A stretch of 64,000 nt of DNA from Aristolochia californica (taxonomy: Eukaryota; Streptophyta; Magnoliopsida; Piperales; Aristolochiaceae). Shown in pieces: positions 61,963 to 64,000 of this stretch. The stretch covers positions 26,176,295-26,240,294 of the forward strand of contig JARWKL010000001.1 in the NCBI GenBank assembly GCA_029961685.1. The letters run 5' to 3'. The position numbers and the translations under genes were made by a program. The notes below the pieces were generated by a model that made no database searches, had not been told where the DNA came from, and was given only the letters and a program-made list of their open reading frames with translations. Numbering within the stretch: the first letter of the stretch is position 1; the number at the start of each line of letters is the position of its first letter.

Positions 61963-64000
61963 CCCCCGCCTCTCCCTTTTCTCGACAATTGCAAAACCTG
62001 ATATATAAAAACTAGAAAGTACTTATAATCCCTAAAAATTACGGACACTCTTTGGAATTATCTCTCTCTACATTTGTGCGTTGTGTATTTCCATTTTAGA
62101 TGTACTCATTTTTATAAAATCAAAAATTTGAGTTTTCGCTCTCCCTTCATCCCATAAACCAAAAAGGCAAATAGATCACAACCAAATGAAAATTTTAGGG
62201 TTTATATATGGAAAAAATTTAAAACAATAAAAAATGTTAGTATGGAAATTTATTCACACACCACAAATGAAGACAAAAGTTTTGTTGTCCAAGTTTGGGA
62301 AATTCCACTAGTTAACCCCCAACAGCTTGTAATTTTATAAGAAAGAGATTTCTTTCACACATGCTTTAAAAATGAATATGCATGCTTGAAACATGTTAAA
62401 GATGTAAATAACCTATGGATCCAAACCTTTTAAAGAGAATAACAAACGCTCATTAAATTCTCAAGTGAACGTGCGGTGGGATATTTACCCGAGTCAAACA
62501 AACAATTGATTTGCCCATTTACAAAAGGCTTACCTGACGATCATAGATGATCGTAAAGTGATTTATCATGCGTAACAGGCTATATTACCCTAAGAAATGA
62601 CTTATGGATTGGGAGTCAACACTCAGTTAAAAATCCCCCGCCTCCCCCTTTTTCGGACGATTGCAAAACCTGATATATAAAAACTAAAAAGAGCTTACAA
62701 TGCTTAAAATTTTAGACACTCTTTGGAATTATCTGTCTCTACATTTGTGCATTGTGCATTTCCATTTTAGATGTACTCTTTTTTCTTAAATCAAAAATTT
62801 GAGTTTTCGCTCTCCCTTCATCCCGTAAACAAAAAACGCAAATAGATCACAACAAAATGAAAATTTTAGAGTTTATGTATGGAAAATTTTTAAAACAATA
62901 ACAAATTTAAGTATAGAAAATATATTCACACACCACAAATGTACACAAAAGTTTTGTTGTCCAAGTTTGGGAAATTCCACTAGTTGTTAACCCTAACAAC
63001 TTCAAATTTTATAAGAAAGAGATTTCTTCCACACATGCTTTAAAAACGGATATGCATGCCTGAAGCATGTTAAAGATGCAAATTAACTATGGATCCAAAA
63101 CTTTTAAAGAGAATAACAAACGCTCATTAAATTCTCAGGTGAACGTGCGGTGGGATATTTACCTGAGTCAAACCAGCCAATATTTTGCCCTTATACAAAA
63201 AGTTGACCTAACAATAAAAGATGATTGTAAAGTGATCTATCATGCATAACGGGCTATATTACCCTAAGAAATGACATATGGATTGGGAACCAACACTCAG
63301 TTTAAAATCCCCTGCCTCACCCTTTTCCCGACGATTGCAAAACCTGATATATAAAAACTAAAAAGAGCTAACAATCCCAAACAAAGAAAGTCACTCTTTG
63401 AAATTATCTCTTTCAACATTTGTGCATTGTGCATTTCCATTTTAGATGTAAACTTTTTTCTTTAATCAAAACTTTTAGTTTTCGCTCTCCCTTCATCCCG
63501 TAAACAAAAAACACAAATAGATCACAAAAGAATGAAAATTTTAGAGTTGATGAATGGAAAAAATTTAAAACAATAACAAATGTAAGTAAAGAAATTTTTT
63601 CACACACCACAAATGAACACAAAAGTTTTGTTGTCCAAGTTTGGGAAATTCCACTAATTCAACCCTAACAGCTTTGAATTTTATTAGAAAGAGATTTCAT
63701 CCACACATGCTTTAAAAATGGATATGCATGCCTGAAACATGTTAAAGATGCAAATCACCTATGCATCCAAAATTTTTAAAGACAATAACAAACGCTCATT
63801 AAATTCTCAAGTGAACGTGCGGTGGGATATTTACCTGAGTCAAACAGGCCATTATTTTGCCCATTTACAAAAAGCTGACCTAACGATCATAGATGATTTT
63901 AAAGTGATTTATCATGCATAACGGGTTATATTACCCTAAGAAATGACTTATGGATTGGGAGTCTACACTCAGTTAAAAATCATCCACCTCCCCGTTTTCC
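61963..64000. repeat. Satellite DNA array (right part, resumes after retroelement)
   Basis: The same satellite family resumes at the C-tract immediately after the target-site duplication and runs to the window end. Anchors lie at 62393, 63067 and 63739. The distance from the last anchor before the element (58429) to 62393 is 3,964; subtracting 3,292 bases of element plus one target copy leaves 672, exactly one monomer, so nothing was lost at insertion. The stretch from about 63240 to 63940 closely matches 55200-55900, sharing rare variants such as CACAAATAGATCACAAAAG and AGAGTTGATGAATGG, seven monomers away once the element is removed. Confidence 0.96.
62393..63066. repeat. Representative satellite monomer (674 bp)
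   Basis: One full unit, anchor to anchor, given to show the anatomy. BamHI site GGATCC at 62417-62422. C-rich tract at 62635-62648 (CCCCCG then CCTCCCCC). TATA-like TATATAAAAA at 62674-62683. Short direct repeat GTGCATTGTGCATT at 62747-62760. A/T-tract block rich in AAAATTTT-type runs at about 62851-62928. Overlapping palindromes ATGCAT and GCATGC at 63052-63059. In this copy the frame that is open for 60 codons in many other monomers stops at its fifth codon, showing that the frame is not maintained in every unit. The choice of start is arbitrary, since a tandem repeat has no natural boundary. Confidence 0.9.

Noticed and set aside
62635..62662. CENP-B-box-like motif around the TTCCCGACGATTG phrase
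   Set aside because: It does not fit the core pattern TTCG....A..CGGG on either strand as far as I can read it.

Overview
The window is plant heterochromatin. It is almost entirely one tandem satellite DNA family, broken once by a small Ty3/gypsy-type LTR retrotransposon. The plant assignment rests on the retroelement: its primer-binding site is complementary to initiator tRNA-Met, and its gag and zinc knuckle are of the plant gypsy kind. I see no host gene, tRNA, rRNA, CRISPR array or bacterial feature. I cannot name the species.

Layout. Positions 1-58670 are head-to-tail copies of an AT-rich monomer of about 672 bp, all in the same orientation. Positions 58671-61957 are the retrotransposon (3,287 bp). 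The satellite then resumes in phase from 61963 to the end. Using a conserved anchor (ATGTTAAAGATG or its variants) I placed 91 monomers by eye; most spacings are 670-677 bp. The exceptions mark local indels, chiefly a 176-bp deletion near 8.01 kb and smaller ones near 7.45, 12.08, 30.8, 40.78, 41.24, 52.25 and 53.6 kb. Removing the element and one target duplication leaves a monomer of exactly 672 bp, so the insertion was clean.

Monomer subtypes are ordered, not random. I see a large segmental duplication (about 10.57-17.29 kb against 17.29-25.36 kb, 10 versus 12 monomers), a second one (about 30.0-34.1 kb against 39.4-43.4 kb), a dimeric higher-order repeat at 26.6-30.1 kb, a four-monomer repeat at 54-57.5 kb, and a resemblance between the first 8 kb and the last 11 kb.

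The retrotransposon has two LTRs of about 940 bp (TGTTA...TAACA ends), a 5-bp target duplication AAAAT, a PBS, a polypurine tract and a decayed gag with at least six in-frame stops. Its coding region goes from gag and zinc knuckle to the first few residues of protease, then apparently straight to the last residues of pol in another frame. It therefore looks like a non-autonomous internal-deletion derivative lacking reverse transcriptase and the integrase core. It could only have moved with proteins from a relative.

The many 60-80 codon open frames are one frame of the satellite monomer (and its antisense) recurring copy after copy; I do not regard them as genes. The window holds no new protein-coding system that I can support. 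Its interest lies in the satellite's higher-order structure, recurrent motifs (TATA-like box, C-tract, A-tract block) and the embedded deletion-derivative element.
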